A stretch of 64,000 nt of DNA from Hymenobacter jejuensis (GCF_006337165.1 NZ_CP040896.1:1116001-1180000); one strand, 5' to 3'; shown: positions 8,333 through 17,436, counted from the first letter of the stretch. The notes: generated by a model not told the origin, from the letters alone. A program made the numbers and translations.

Positions 8333-9505
8333 ATGAAGTACCTAACCCGAACCATCTGGCTGTTGTCGTTGGTGAGTTTATTCACTGATTTGGCCAGCGA
8401 GATGCTCTATCCGGTGATGCCTTTGTACCTAAAAAGCATCGGGTTTTCGGTGGTGCTAATCGGAATTCTGGAAGGCGTAGCGGAAGCAACGGCCGGCCTG
8501 AGCAAAGGCTACTTCGGGCAATGGTCGGATCGCATAGGGCGGCGTTTGCCTTTTGTACAATGGGGTTACGGGCTCAGCGCACTGTCTAAGCCCATGATGG
8601 CGGTACTTCAGTTGCCGTGGTGGGTATTTCTGGCGCGTACCACCGATCGGTTAGGCAAAGGCCTTCGGACGGGCGCACGAGACGCGCTACTCTCCGATGA
8701 GACCACGCCCGCCTTCAAAGGGCGTGTGTTCGGATTCCACCGGGCTATGGATACGCTGGGCGCGGTGTTAGGACCCACTGTGGCCTTGTTCTGGCTGGCA
8801 GCACGCCCCACCGATTACCACAACCTCTTTCTCTTGGCTTTTCTGCCCGGCGTGGCGGCCATATTCATCACGCTGCTGGTCAGGGAAAGGTCACGCGCTC
8901 CTTCTGGCAAGCCCATCCAGCCGTTTTGGGCATCCTTTAGCTACTGGCGGCGAGCTCCGATAAGTTACCGTAGGGTCGCCAGTGCCTTGTTACTGTTCGC
9001 CTTATTCAACAGTTCCGACGCCTTTCTGTTGCTGTTGGCTAAGCAGAGGGGGCTTTCGGATGCCACGGTTATTGGGCTGTATATTTTCTACAATCTCGTC
9101 TACGCTGCCGCGGCTTTTCCGGCCGGTCACCTCTCCGATCGGTTGGGGCCGCGCCGTACCCTAGCCACAGGCTTGGTGCTGTTTGCACTGGTATACGCCG
9201 GGGCCACATTGGCCAAAGACCCGCTGTTTTTTGGGTTTCTATTTGGGCTGTATGGCCTGTATGGTGCTGCCTCCGAAGGGGTTAGCAAGGCATGGCTTAG
9301 CAACCTTTGTGCCTCTACCGACACCGGAGCAGCCCTCGGCACTTATGCTGGGTTGAGCAGCTTAGCGGCCTTGGGAGCCAGCACGCTGGCTGGGTTTATC
9401 TGGTTTTGGGGTGGGCCGGCGCTTACCTTTGCGCTTTCTGGCGGAATCGCTTTGCTAGTGGCTCTTTATTTGGGTTTGGCCCAAACCGAACACTCAAAAG
9501 CTTAG
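8333..9505 (+). CDS. MFS transporter
   Basis: This is a 390-residue major facilitator with about twelve hydrophobic segments. The loop 2-3 signature appears as GQWSDRIGRRLPF, followed by RLGKGLRTGARDALLSD between segments 4 and 5, a pattern seen in YfkF/permease-like MFS proteins of unknown substrate. The second half repeats the loop motif as GHLSDRLGPRRTL. ATG 8333 (MKYLTRTIWLLS) is chosen because it starts just before segment 1; an upstream in-frame ATG at 8270 adds residues with no membrane character. It is divergent from rpsT. Substrate cannot be told. Confidence 0.85.
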   Translation: MKYLTRTIWLLSLVSLFTDLASEMLYPVMPLYLKSIGFSVVLIGILEGVAEATAGLSKGYFGQWSDRIGRRLPFVQWGYGLSALSKPMMAVLQLPWWVFLARTTDRLGKGLRTGARDALLSDETTPAFKGRVFGFHRAMDTLGAVLGPTVALFWLAARPTDYHNLFLLAFLPGVAAIFITLLVRERSRAPSGKPIQPFWASFSYWRRAPISYRRVASALLLFALFNSSDAFLLLLAKQRGLSDATVIGLYIFYNLVYAAAAFPAGHLSDRLGPRRTLATGLVLFALVYAGATLAKDPLFFGFLFGLYGLYGAASEGVSKAWLSNLCASTDTGAALGTYAGLSSLAALGASTLAGFIWFWGGPALTFALSGGIALLVALYLGLAQTEHSKA

Positions 9506-9613
9506 CGTTTTACTTCACCAAAACGACATAAAATCGGGCATATCTTACTAGTATGCATGCCGAGCTTTCGTTATATTTAGATTCCGCCGGCTACTTAACT
9601 AGATTGATTCGTT

Positions 9614-10597
9614 ATGCCGCTCGTCACTCACTCCCGCTATCAACCGCCGTTTTATTTATTCAACGGCCACGTACAAACTATTGTCCCGAGCATTCTGCGC
9701 TCCGTACCGGACGTTAGCTACCAGCGCGAACGGGTAGAAACCGAAGATGGGGATTTCCTGGATTTAGACTGGTCAAGACTCCCTAACCAACACACTGATA
9801 CCTTGGCGATTGTATCACACGGTTTGGAAGGTGATGCCGGCCGGCCGTATGTACGCGGTATGGTGCGCGCGCTGAATCGGGCTGGCTTCGATGCCTTGGC
9901 TTGGAACTACCGCAGCTGCAGCGGCGAAATGAACCGCTTGTTGCGCACCTATCACCTCGGCGACACCGAAGACCTTGACTTTGTAGTACGTTATGCCTTG
10001 GGCAAAGCGCGCTATCGGCGGGTATACCTCACTGGGTTTAGCGCCGGAGGCAACGTGACGCTCAAGTACTTAGGTGAAAACCCCGATAAAGTCCCGCGTC
10101 AAGTCGAACGTGCTGCTGTGTTTTCGGTGCCTACCGATCTGAAGTCGAGTTCGCATTATATCTCGCGCTTCCAAAATCGGATTTACCTCAACCGATTTTT
10201 GAAATCGCTACGGGAAAAAATGCGGCAGAAAGCCGAGCTGCTGCCCGGCCAGATCAATTTGGCCGACATCGATCAGCTGCAGGACTTTCCGCAGTTCGAC
10301 GACCGCTTTACGGCTCCTATGCACGGCTTTAAGTCAGCCGAAGAATACTACGAGTATTCCAGTTCGGGCCGGTATTTGAGCGGGATTCGCATCCCTACGC
10401 TTCTGGTAAACGCAGTCAATGATCCCTTCCTGCCGCCCTCTTGCTTTCCGCGCGAGGTGGCCGAGAAAAGCAACTATGTTTTCCTCGAAACGCCGCAGGA
10501 AGGCGGCCACGTCGGTTTTGCCGAAGGCTCGCCCGATGGCGAATATTACTCGGAGCGCAGAGCTATCGAGTTTCTTACGGCCCAAATCCCGGCTTAA
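9614..10597 (+). CDS. YheT-family alpha/beta hydrolase
   Basis: A 327-residue cytosolic alpha/beta hydrolase of the YheT/EMB8 (UPF0017) family. Family marks are FNGHVQTIVPS near the N-terminus, VSHGLEGDAGRPYVRGM for the oxyanion region, the nucleophile elbow GFSAGGNV (serine at about residue 144), and late NAVNDPFLPP (acid) and GGHVGF (histidine). The catalytic triad is thus complete, so it should be an active esterase or hydrolase, but its substrate is unknown. It converges on rsmG with a 33 bp gap. Confidence 0.88.
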   Translation: MPLVTHSRYQPPFYLFNGHVQTIVPSILRSVPDVSYQRERVETEDGDFLDLDWSRLPNQHTDTLAIVSHGLEGDAGRPYVRGMVRALNRAGFDALAWNYRSCSGEMNRLLRTYHLGDTEDLDFVVRYALGKARYRRVYLTGFSAGGNVTLKYLGENPDKVPRQVERAAVFSVPTDLKSSSHYISRFQNRIYLNRFLKSLREKMRQKAELLPGQINLADIDQLQDFPQFDDRFTAPMHGFKSAEEYYEYSSSGRYLSGIRIPTLLVNAVNDPFLPPSCFPREVAEKSNYVFLETPQEGGHVGFAEGSPDGEYYSERRAIEFLTAQIPA

Positions 10598-10630
10598 CGG
10601 TTGCGTTACTTCGGGATTTTCGGCAGTTTC

Positions 10631-11263
10631 TTATCGTTTCTTGGCTAAGCTATTCGGCACAAACACGACTTTTTTCGTTTCGAAGAACTCCTCCGTGAAA
10701 TAATCGCTCAGGTTGTAAACCGTAGCCGGCAAGCCCGACTCGTCAATTTCTTCTGCCAGATCGCCGCCTTTCAAATAATACAGGCCTGTAGCCGCATCGA
10801 CGCTGGGCTTATAGCGGTGCTCGATCCAGGTGTAAAACGTAGCCAAGCGCGCAACGGCGCGGCTCACTACATAATCGTATTTGGGCCGCAATTGCTCGGC
10901 GCGGGTTTGCTCGGCGGTCACGTTGTGCAGCTTCAGCGCATGCGCCATGTCCTGCACCGCCCTGATTTTCTTGCCGATGCTGTCGACCAAATGAAACTCG
11001 ACTTCCGGGAATAATATGGCCAACGGCAAGCCTGGCAGTCCGCCCCCCGTGCCTACATCGAGCACCGAAGTACCCGGCGCAAACTGTACCACTTTGGCAA
11101 TGCCCAGCGAATGCAAAAAATGGCGCTCGGCCAAGTTGTCGACGTCGGTGCGGGCAATGAGGTTGAGGCGCTCGTTCCAGCCGCGAAATTCCTGCGCTAG
11201 CAGTTGAAATTGCAGGCGCTGCTGGTCGGTAAGATCGGGGAAGTAGTGAAACAAGATGTCCAT
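10631..11263 (-). CDS. rsmG: 16S rRNA (guanine-N7) methyltransferase RsmG
   Basis: RsmG (GidB) methylates G527 of 16S rRNA using S-adenosylmethionine. The start at 11263 (MDILFHYFPDL) gives 210 residues, the usual length; an in-frame start 18 codons upstream is less likely. The SAM-binding motif I is LDVGTGGGLPGLPLA, preceded by the family motif NLIARTD and followed by VDSIGKKIRAVQ. YVVSRAVA matches the conserved later motif. It lies downstream of the sigma factor on the same strand, with a terminator between them. Confidence 0.94.
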   Translation of the reverse strand: MDILFHYFPDLTDQQRLQFQLLAQEFRGWNERLNLIARTDVDNLAERHFLHSLGIAKVVQFAPGTSVLDVGTGGGLPGLPLAILFPEVEFHLVDSIGKKIRAVQDMAHALKLHNVTAEQTRAEQLRPKYDYVVSRAVARLATFYTWIEHRYKPSVDAATGLYYLKGGDLAEEIDESGLPATVYNLSDYFTEEFFETKKVVFVPNSLAKKR

Positions 11264-11321
11264 CGGAACAAAGGTATCGGATGTAGCCATACGGCTCCCA
11301 TGCCGAAACCGCGGCATCTGT

Positions 11322-11363
11322 AAAAAGAAAATGCTCCGACTGGAAGCCGGAGCATTTTCTTTT
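11322..11363 (-). terminator. Terminator after the ECF sigma factor
   Basis: AAAGAAAATGCTCCG pairs with CGGAGCATTTTCTTT around an 8-9 base loop, just beyond the sigma-factor stop and upstream of rsmG. U-rich on either strand. Confidence 0.8.
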
Positions 11364-11395
11364 ATAACTATTTTATAATCAAATAGTTATATAAT
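11363..11395. repeat. Dispersed AT-rich palindrome, copy 4 (supplies sigma stop)
   Basis: TATAACTATTTTATAATCAA then ATAGTTATA, nearly perfect. On the minus strand its 5' end provides the TAA stop of the sigma factor (11389-11387). Confidence 0.75.
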
Positions 11396-12010
11396 ATGCT
11401 TTTTGTTCTTCACCATGTCATAGAGCAACTCGCGGGCGCGGTGCAGTTGGGCTTTCACGGTACCGAGCGGCGCTTTTAGCTCCTGCGCAATTTCTTCGTA
11501 GCTCAACTCATCGAAGTAGCGCAGCGTGACGAGGCGCTGGTATTTGTCGGGCAGCCGCGATACCACGTGCTGCATGATTTCGATTTTCTGATTTTTGATG
11601 GCTGACTCCTGCGGGTTCAAGTTTTGATCGCGGAAATCAATGGTGATCTCGTCGCCGTTGTCGATTTTGATGGCCGAATCAATCGACATGGTTTTGATTT
11701 TATTCTTGCGGATAAAATCGATGCAGTTGTTGGTGGCAATGCGGAAAAGCCACGTGCTAAATGCGTATTCGGGGTTGAATTTGTGCAGGTTACGGAAGGC
11801 CTTGGCAAAGGCTTCGATCGTGAGATCTTCGGCGTCGTCGGGGTTGCGGACCATCTTGAGGACCACGTGGTATACCGGCTTTTTGTAGATCTGCATCAGC
11901 TCGGCATAGGCTTTTTCATCGCCTTGTTCCACAGCTGCCCGAATCAGCTTGAAATCATGCTTGGCTTTGGCAGAAAACTGTTTTTGAATTTCCTGATTGT
12001 TTACTTCCAT
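11387..12010 (-). CDS. ECF-type RNA polymerase sigma factor
   Basis: A 207-residue sigma-70 family factor with region 2 (about residues 35-100: AYAELMQIYKKPVYHVVLKM, RNPDDAEDLTIEAFAKAF, FSTWLFRIATNNCIDFIRKNK) and region 4 (about 145-200: LPDKYQRLVTLRYFDELSYE, then EIAQELKAPLGTVKAQLHRAREL). The linker of about 45 residues is longer and more acidic than usual for group 4 factors. No anti-sigma gene is adjacent. Its ATG overlaps the upstream glycosyltransferase by 10 bp, so the two are translationally coupled. The C-terminus KNKKHII ends in a TAA supplied by a dispersed repeat. Confidence 0.88.
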   Translation of the reverse strand: MEVNNQEIQKQFSAKAKHDFKLIRAAVEQGDEKAYAELMQIYKKPVYHVVLKMVRNPDDAEDLTIEAFAKAFRNLHKFNPEYAFSTWLFRIATNNCIDFIRKNKIKTMSIDSAIKIDNGDEITIDFRDQNLNPQESAIKNQKIEIMQHVVSRLPDKYQRLVTLRYFDELSYEEIAQELKAPLGTVKAQLHRARELLYDMVKNKKHII

Positions 12011-13128
12011 CGGAGGTTACGGTAGAGGAACAGCGAAATTCCCAGAGCGAGATAGTAAAAAAAATAAACAGCGTCGAGGACAGGCAGCAGAACTATCGGC
12101 AGCCGGTCATGAAGGCGGCGGCCAACTTGGGAATAAGTAAAGCAAAGGATGCTGGTGCGCACGAACCACACTGCGGCCAAAGGTACCCAATCAGGGCGGG
12201 AAAATAGTAGTCCAAGCGTTGTGAAATAAAAAAGCAGATTAGTACCAATAAAGTTTCCTATTCGGAATTGATCGGCCAAACGATAGCGGCGGCCGGCCGA
12301 CAGGTGGCGTCGTTTCTGATGCCACCAAGCGCTCCAAGTAGAAGCCGGTTTGCTAAGCGTGTGCGCGGCCGGCTCCGCGACTACCGTCACCCGCATCCCG
12401 TGCTGCACGGCGTCCTGCACCAGCAGGTCGTCGTCGCCTCCGAGGCTGCGAATGTGAGAAGCAAAGCCTTTGGTTGTCCGGAAACAACGGAGGGAATACG
12501 CCATGTTTCGGCCCACTCCCATATAAGGTTTTCCTCGCCACGCGAACGACAAATACTGTGCTCCGGTGAGTAGGGTTTCAAAACGGACGAGCTTATTTAA
12601 AAACCCAGATTCAGGCGCATAAGCCGAGTACCCGATCACCAAGTCGGCGGGGCGGGCAAAGCCGCGTTGCATCAGCCTGATCCACTGATTGGTAGCCGGA
12701 ATGCAGTCGGCGTCGGTGAACAACATTTGCTCGTAACGCGCCGATTTGATGCCCAGCGTCAGCGCATATTTTTTTGGCGACAAGCCCAGCGGAGTCGTAC
12801 TCACAGTTACCAGCTGCACGTTGGGAAAGTACTGGGCGAGCTGCTGCGCGTAGAGATACGTGTCGTCGTCTGAGCGGTCGTCGACCAAGACGATTTCAAA
12901 TCCCACCGGATACTCTTGCTGCAAGAGCAAAGGCAGCAGGCGCCGTAGGTTGTCAAGTTCGTTGTGCGCGCACACCAACACCGACACGGGTTCGGCCGCG
13001 CCGGCGTTGTCCTCGGGCTCGGTGGGCCGATTGGCGAATGGCAAAAAATAATAGGCCGCGTAGTACAGCTGCACCAGCACGCAGGCCAGCAACAGCCACA
13101 GGGCCGGAGAAAAAGAAAGAAGCAACAC
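12001..13128 (-). CDS. Family 2 glycosyltransferase, membrane-anchored
   Basis: A 375-residue protein with an N-terminal membrane segment (about 5-30), a GT-A domain (VSVLVCAHNELDNL, VLVDDRSDDDT, then the metal-binding TDADC at about 140), and a processive-type WWHQKRRHLS (Q/RxxRW-like) motif, followed by two or three membrane segments at the C-terminus. The layout resembles poly-sugar or glycolipid synthases that use a nucleotide sugar at the inner membrane. The acceptor is unknown. It sits immediately upstream of, and overlapping, the ECF sigma factor gene. Confidence 0.85.
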   Translation of the reverse strand: MLLLSFSPALWLLLACVLVQLYYAAYYFLPFANRPTEPEDNAGAAEPVSVLVCAHNELDNLRRLLPLLLQQEYPVGFEIVLVDDRSDDDTYLYAQQLAQYFPNVQLVTVSTTPLGLSPKKYALTLGIKSARYEQMLFTDADCIPATNQWIRLMQRGFARPADLVIGYSAYAPESGFLNKLVRFETLLTGAQYLSFAWRGKPYMGVGRNMAYSLRCFRTTKGFASHIRSLGGDDDLLVQDAVQHGMRVTVVAEPAAHTLSKPASTWSAWWHQKRRHLSAGRRYRLADQFRIGNFIGTNLLFYFTTLGLLFSRPDWVPLAAVWFVRTSILCFTYSQVGRRLHDRLPIVLLPVLDAVYFFYYLALGISLFLYRNLRWK

Positions 13129-13189
13129 GGGGTATCCGGATAAGCCGGCAAAAATAGGTATTCATCAGCAGCAAACGGCGCCAAGGGGT

Positions 13190-13197
13190 TACCTTTG
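13190..13197 (+). promoter_or_regulatory. -7 box of tgt
   Basis: TACCTTTG followed by CGG, 20 bp before the tgt start; matches the Bacteroidota TAnnTTTG box. No clear -33 TTTG. Confidence 0.6.
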
Positions 13198-13217
13198 CGG
13201 TTTGTAATTGTGACTGA

Positions 13218-14348
13218 ATGACCTTCGATCTCGTAGCCCAAGATTCCCAGACCAAAGCCCGCGTCGGCGTGGTCACCACGGCGCACGGCGCCATCCAGAC
13301 GCCGATTTTTATGCCGGTCGGCACAGTGGGCACGGTGAAAGCCGTGCAGCAGCGCGACTTAGTTAACGATGTACAGGCCCAAATTATTCTGGGCAATACC
13401 TATCACCTCTACCTGCGCCCCGGCCTCGATATTTTGCGCCAGGCAGGCGGCTTGCATAAATTCAACGGCTGGGATCGGCCCATCCTGACCGACAGCGGTG
13501 GCTACCAAGTGTACTCGCTTAGCGGCACGCGCAAAATCAAAGAGGAAGGCGTCAAATTCCGCTCCCACATCGACGGTTCGCAGCATTTGTTTTCGCCCGA
13601 AGGCGTGATGGATATTCAGCGCACCATTGGCGCCGACATCATCATGGCATTTGATGAGTGCACGCCGTGGCCCTGCGAATACGACTACGCCAAGCGCTCG
13701 CTGGACATGACGCATCGCTGGCTCAAGCGCTGCATTGCCCGCTTCGATAGCACCGAAGGCCACTACGGCTACGAGCAGACGCTTTTCCCAATCGTGCAAG
13801 GCAGCACTTTCAAAGATCTGCGCATCCAGTCGGCGGAGTTTGTGGCCGAGCAGCAGCGCGAAGGCAACGCCATCGGCGGCCTGAGCGTAGGTGAGCCCGC
13901 CGAGCTGATGTACGAAATGACTGAGCTCGTCTGCGACATCTTGCCCAAAGATAAGCCCCGCTATCTGATGGGCGTCGGCACCCCAGCTAACATATTGGAA
14001 AACATTGCGTTAGGCGTTGATATGTTCGACTGCGTAATGCCCACCCGCAACGCGCGCAACGGCATGCTGTTTACGACGCAAGGCGTGATGAACATTACCA
14101 ATAAAAAGTGGGCCACCGATTTCGAGCCGATTGATGCCGAACTAGGCGGCTACGTCAGTACGTTTTACTCGCGCGCTTACGTTCGTCACTTGTTTCAGAG
14201 TCAGGAAATGCTCGGCCCGCAAATTGCGTCGGTGCACAACCTGACGTTCTATTTGTGGCTAGTCAAGCAGGCGCGGGAGCACATCCTGGCCGGCACTTTT
14301 CGCGAGTGGAAAGACCGCATGGTGAAGCAACTCATGACGCGCCTGTAA
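13218..14348 (+). CDS. tgt: tRNA-guanine (queuine) transglycosylase
   Basis: TGT exchanges G34 of tRNA-Asp/Asn/His/Tyr for the queuosine precursor preQ1. The 376-residue protein keeps the nucleophile region DSGGYQVYSL (catalytic Asp), FMPVGTVGTVK, MAFDECTPWP, GGLSVGEP and GVDMFDCVMPTRNARNG. The zinc site is altered: where E. coli TGT has a CxCxxC before NYSRAYL, this protein has ELGGYVSTFYSRAYV with no cysteine, although the fourth ligand position (SVHNL histidine) remains. From memory this is shared by other Bacteroidota TGTs. It is first in a co-directional run with the LptF/G and EamA genes. Confidence 0.93.
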   Translation: MTFDLVAQDSQTKARVGVVTTAHGAIQTPIFMPVGTVGTVKAVQQRDLVNDVQAQIILGNTYHLYLRPGLDILRQAGGLHKFNGWDRPILTDSGGYQVYSLSGTRKIKEEGVKFRSHIDGSQHLFSPEGVMDIQRTIGADIIMAFDECTPWPCEYDYAKRSLDMTHRWLKRCIARFDSTEGHYGYEQTLFPIVQGSTFKDLRIQSAEFVAEQQREGNAIGGLSVGEPAELMYEMTELVCDILPKDKPRYLMGVGTPANILENIALGVDMFDCVMPTRNARNGMLFTTQGVMNITNKKWATDFEPIDAELGGYVSTFYSRAYVRHLFQSQEMLGPQIASVHNLTFYLWLVKQAREHILAGTFREWKDRMVKQLMTRL

Positions 14349-14358
14349 ATCACTAGCT

Positions 14359-14392
14359 ACACAACTACTTCATTATCAATTACTTATACAAA
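14359..14392. repeat. Dispersed AT-rich palindrome, copy 5
   Basis: ACAACTACTTCATTATCAAT then TACTTATACAAA, 11 bp past the tgt stop. Confidence 0.65.
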
Positions 14393-14461
14393 TCAGCTTA
14401 AAACTCCGTAAAAAGCTGATTATCAGCGCCCATCCCATTAATCTGCCTCACCCACGATTAC

Positions 14462-15538
14462 ATGAAGCTGCTCGATAAATACATCCTCCAGAAATTTCTC
14501 ACCTCGTTTTTCTTTACGGTGGTGGTGCTGGTGGCCGTGATCTGCGTGATTGACTTCACGGAGAAAAACGACGATTTCATCCAGCACGACCTCGGCGCCA
14601 AGCAGATTATTCTGGAATATTACGTCAATCTGTTTCCGTATTACGCCAATCTGCTCTCCCCCATCACGGTGTTCATAGCCACCGTATTCGTGACGGCGCG
14701 CTTGGCTTCTCGCACCGAAATTGTAGCGATTCTGGCCAGCGGCGTGAGTTTTCGCCGGTTTTTGCTGCCTTATGTTATGGGTGGGTTGATTATCGGGGCG
14801 GCCACGTTTGGGCTCATTGGCTGGCTGATTCCGGTGGCCAACAAGACGCGCGTGAACTTTGAACGCCTTTACACCAAGCGGCAGTATCACTTCGATGCGC
14901 GCAACTTTCACATCAAGATTGGGCCCGAAACCTATGCCCAGATGGAGAGCTACGACAACATCAACAACGTCGGCTACCGCTTTGCGCTCGAAACCATTGT
15001 GGGCACCACACTCAAGCGCCGCCTCACTGCCGATGCCATCAGTTGGGACTCGACGAAGCACGCGTGGCGCCTCACGCCGCAGCTGATTCGCACTTTTAAC
15101 GGGCAGCAGGAACACCTGCAAACCGTGCCAGCCCGCGACACAACGCTCAATCTTTACCCCAAGGATTTCGCCAGCAAATACCGCCTCGCCGAAACCCTCA
15201 CGCTGCCGGAGCTGAATGCGTTCATCAAGCAGAAAATTGACCGGGGCGCCGACGACACGCAAACATACCTGAGCGAGAAATACGAACGCTACGCGTATCC
15301 CTTTGCTATTCTGATACTTACCATTATTGGCGTAATTCTGAGTGCCCGCAAGTCGCGAGCGGGCGTCGGCGGGCAGATTGCGCTGGGATTTGTGCTGGCC
15401 TTCGTGTTCATCATTTTCGTAATCCTAAGCCGCAACTTGGCGGCGGTGGGCACGCTTTCGCCCATGTTGGCGGCCTGGGTACCGAGCATTGTGTTTACCA
15501 TAATCGGGCTCGCGCTGTATCGTTTCGTACCGCAATAA
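14462..15538 (+). CDS. LptF/LptG-family permease
   Basis: A 358-residue YjgP/YjgQ-type permease. LptF and LptG form the membrane part of the LptB2FG ABC transporter that extracts lipopolysaccharide from the inner membrane. Visible are two N-terminal membrane segments (about 12-35 and 60-80), a third at about 98-118 (LPYVMGGLIIGAATFGLIGW), a periplasmic jellyroll domain (about 120-275), and three C-terminal segments. MKLLDKYILQKFLTSFFFTV is the typical start. Which of LptF or LptG it is cannot be decided. Confidence 0.9.
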   Translation: MKLLDKYILQKFLTSFFFTVVVLVAVICVIDFTEKNDDFIQHDLGAKQIILEYYVNLFPYYANLLSPITVFIATVFVTARLASRTEIVAILASGVSFRRFLLPYVMGGLIIGAATFGLIGWLIPVANKTRVNFERLYTKRQYHFDARNFHIKIGPETYAQMESYDNINNVGYRFALETIVGTTLKRRLTADAISWDSTKHAWRLTPQLIRTFNGQQEHLQTVPARDTTLNLYPKDFASKYRLAETLTLPELNAFIKQKIDRGADDTQTYLSEKYERYAYPFAILILTIIGVILSARKSRAGVGGQIALGFVLAFVFIIFVILSRNLAAVGTLSPMLAAWVPSIVFTIIGLALYRFVPQ

Positions 15539-15560
15539 GCATCGGCATACCACTATTTAC

Positions 15561-15587
15561 CAATCCACTGACAATCAGTTTATTATG
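15561..15587. repeat. Dispersed AT-rich palindrome, copy 6 (diverged)
   Basis: CAATCCACTGACAATCAGTT then TATTATG, the last three bases being the start codon of the next gene. Half-conserved, with core TGACAATCA. Confidence 0.45.
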
Positions 15588-16535
15588 CTCAAGGATTATC
15601 TCCGGCTCCACTTTATCGTCTTGTTGTGGGGTTTCACGGCCATCTTGGGCAAGCTGATTTCGGTGCCGCCGGTGGAGTTGGTATTTTGGCGCACGCTGAT
15701 TGCATCGGCGGGGCTAGCCTTGTTGTTGATGTTGCGCCGGCAAACCTGGCGCGTCAGGCCGTTGGCGGCCCTACGGCTGCTAGGCGTCGGGGCGCTGGTA
15801 GCCGTGCACTGGATCACGTTTTTTCTGGCGGCTCGCCTGTCTTCGGTGAGCGTGTGCTTGGCCGGCATGGCTACGCTGGCTTTGTGGACGTCGCTGCTGG
15901 AACCATTAATTATGTGGCGGCCGGTGCGGCCGTACGAGGTAATTCTAGGCTTGCTGACAATGATAGGTCTGTACCTAGTTTCGCAGGCAGAATTCGATCA
16001 GCTGCTGGGGTTGGGCGTCGCCGTGTTTTCGGCTGGTTTGTCGGCTTTGTTTAGCGTATTCAACGCTAAGCTGGTGAAAGAGCACCCGCCGTTGCGCCTC
16101 ACGTTTTATGAGATGCTGGGCGCGTGCTTGTCTATTTTGCTGTTTTTTCCGCTGTACAGCCGCTATTTCACCCAAAATGCGGGCCTGCATCTGGCCCTAA
16201 AACCCTGGGATTACGTGTGGCTCTTGCTCTTGGCAGGCGTCTGCACGGTGTATGCTTTCTCGTCGTCGGTGGAGCTGATGAAGCGACTCTCCGCGTTCGT
16301 TATCAACCTGACTGTCAACCTAGAACCCGTATACGGCATCCTGCTGGCGGTGCTGATGTATTGGCTGCATGTGCCCGGCTTCCGCGAAGAGCAGATGTCG
16401 ACGGGCTTTTACCTAGGCACGTTGGTGATCTTGTTTAGCGTGCTGATTCACCCCGTTCTCGACCAGTGGAATCAGCGCCGGGCCCGTCGCTTACAGCAAC
16501 CCATCCCAGACGAGATAATCGTCGGGAATCCGTAA
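15585..16535 (+). CDS. EamA/DMT-family transporter
   Basis: A 316-residue drug/metabolite transporter with ten predicted hydrophobic segments in two EamA halves. The first begins LHFIVLLWGFTAILGKLIS and has the conserved FWRTLIAS; the second begins near residue 150 (FSAGLSALFSVFNAKLVKEH) and contains LTVNLEPVYGILLAVLMY. Such proteins export metabolites or amino acids; the substrate cannot be predicted. Its 3' end overlaps ispE by 45 bp in convergent orientation. Confidence 0.88.
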   Translation: MLKDYLRLHFIVLLWGFTAILGKLISVPPVELVFWRTLIASAGLALLLMLRRQTWRVRPLAALRLLGVGALVAVHWITFFLAARLSSVSVCLAGMATLALWTSLLEPLIMWRPVRPYEVILGLLTMIGLYLVSQAEFDQLLGLGVAVFSAGLSALFSVFNAKLVKEHPPLRLTFYEMLGACLSILLFFPLYSRYFTQNAGLHLALKPWDYVWLLLLAGVCTVYAFSSSVELMKRLSAFVINLTVNLEPVYGILLAVLMYWLHVPGFREEQMSTGFYLGTLVILFSVLIHPVLDQWNQRRARRLQQPIPDEIIVGNP

Positions 16536-17303
16536 AACGGGAGGCACTTGCTGCTTCGGAAAAAAGCCATAAACCGCAGACCCTGAGCCCGATAAGCATG
16601 CATAGGCTGCTCCAGCAGTATATAAGGCTTGTTTCAGCTCGCCCAACACCGGATAAAAAGGCGTCAGGGCATCTTCAAAGTCATTACCAACAGTTTCGCG
16701 CCATGTTTCCATAGGCTGCGCGATGCTTTGCCGCAAATCGTGGCGGGGCGTGCGCGGCACGACGCGCGAATACGCTTCGCCGGTGCTGATGTGCAGATTA
16801 GGATAGATGACTTTGCACGCGACGCCGGTCAGATCGAGGGCAATTGGCTCGAACACATCGCCCTTTTCGTGCGCAAAAACAGGTTTGTTCCGAATAAAAA
16901 AAGCGCAGTCGCTACCCAAACGCCGAGCATAATTCTCGAGTACCTCAGGCAAACAATTCAGGTTGAATAGCTCGTTTAAAGCGCGCAAAGCAAAGGAAGC
17001 ATCGCCCGAACCACCACCCAACCCCGCCCCGATGGGCACGACCTTTTGCAGATGCATTTGCACCGGCGGCAAGTCAAAGTCAGCCTTTAGCAACTCGTAG
17101 GCACGCCAGCACAAATTGGTCTCTACTTCACCCGGAATAGGTATACCACTGATTGTTAATGCATTAGCTTCAGCAGGCAAAATTTCCAGCGCATCCGTCC
17201 AAGGCAGCGGCACAAACACCGATTCGAGGTTGCGGAAGCCATCGGCGCGCTGGCTGGTGATGTAGAGCCCTAGGTTGAGTTTGGCGTTGGGGAAGACAAG
17301 CAT
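16491..17303 (-). CDS. ispE: 4-diphosphocytidyl-2-C-methyl-D-erythritol kinase
   Basis: IspE phosphorylates CDP-ME in the non-mevalonate isoprenoid pathway. The 270-residue GHMP kinase has the N-terminal FPNAKLNLGLYI, the ATP-binding VPIGAGLGGGSGDASFALRAL (about residues 90-110) and the C-terminal AYACLSGSGSAVYGFF. It is transcribed divergently from the sugar transferase gene at 17437. Its 3' end overlaps the EamA gene, unusual for a gene pair with separate functions. Confidence 0.94.
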   Translation of the reverse strand: MLVFPNAKLNLGLYITSQRADGFRNLESVFVPLPWTDALEILPAEANALTISGIPIPGEVETNLCWRAYELLKADFDLPPVQMHLQKVVPIGAGLGGGSGDASFALRALNELFNLNCLPEVLENYARRLGSDCAFFIRNKPVFAHEKGDVFEPIALDLTGVACKVIYPNLHISTGEAYSRVVPRTPRHDLRQSIAQPMETWRETVGNDFEDALTPFYPVLGELKQALYTAGAAYACLSGSGSAVYGFFPKQQVPPVLRIPDDYLVWDGLL

Positions 17304-17436
17304 GATCGGGAGGTAGCGTACGCAGCAGAATTCCAGCGGCAGAATTCGTCGCGCCGGCGCCGCAAGCTACTGCGTAGGCGCCATAAAAAGGGTATTTTTG
17401 GCCTTGCATGAAGCCTGATTGCTTCGGCATTTTCGT

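Noticed and set aside
17138..17168. Element-like sequence inside ispE (ACCACTGATTGTTAATGC)
   Set aside because: It codes for LTISGIPIPG, which fits the normal IspE sequence at this place, so the resemblance to the dispersed palindrome is probably chance.
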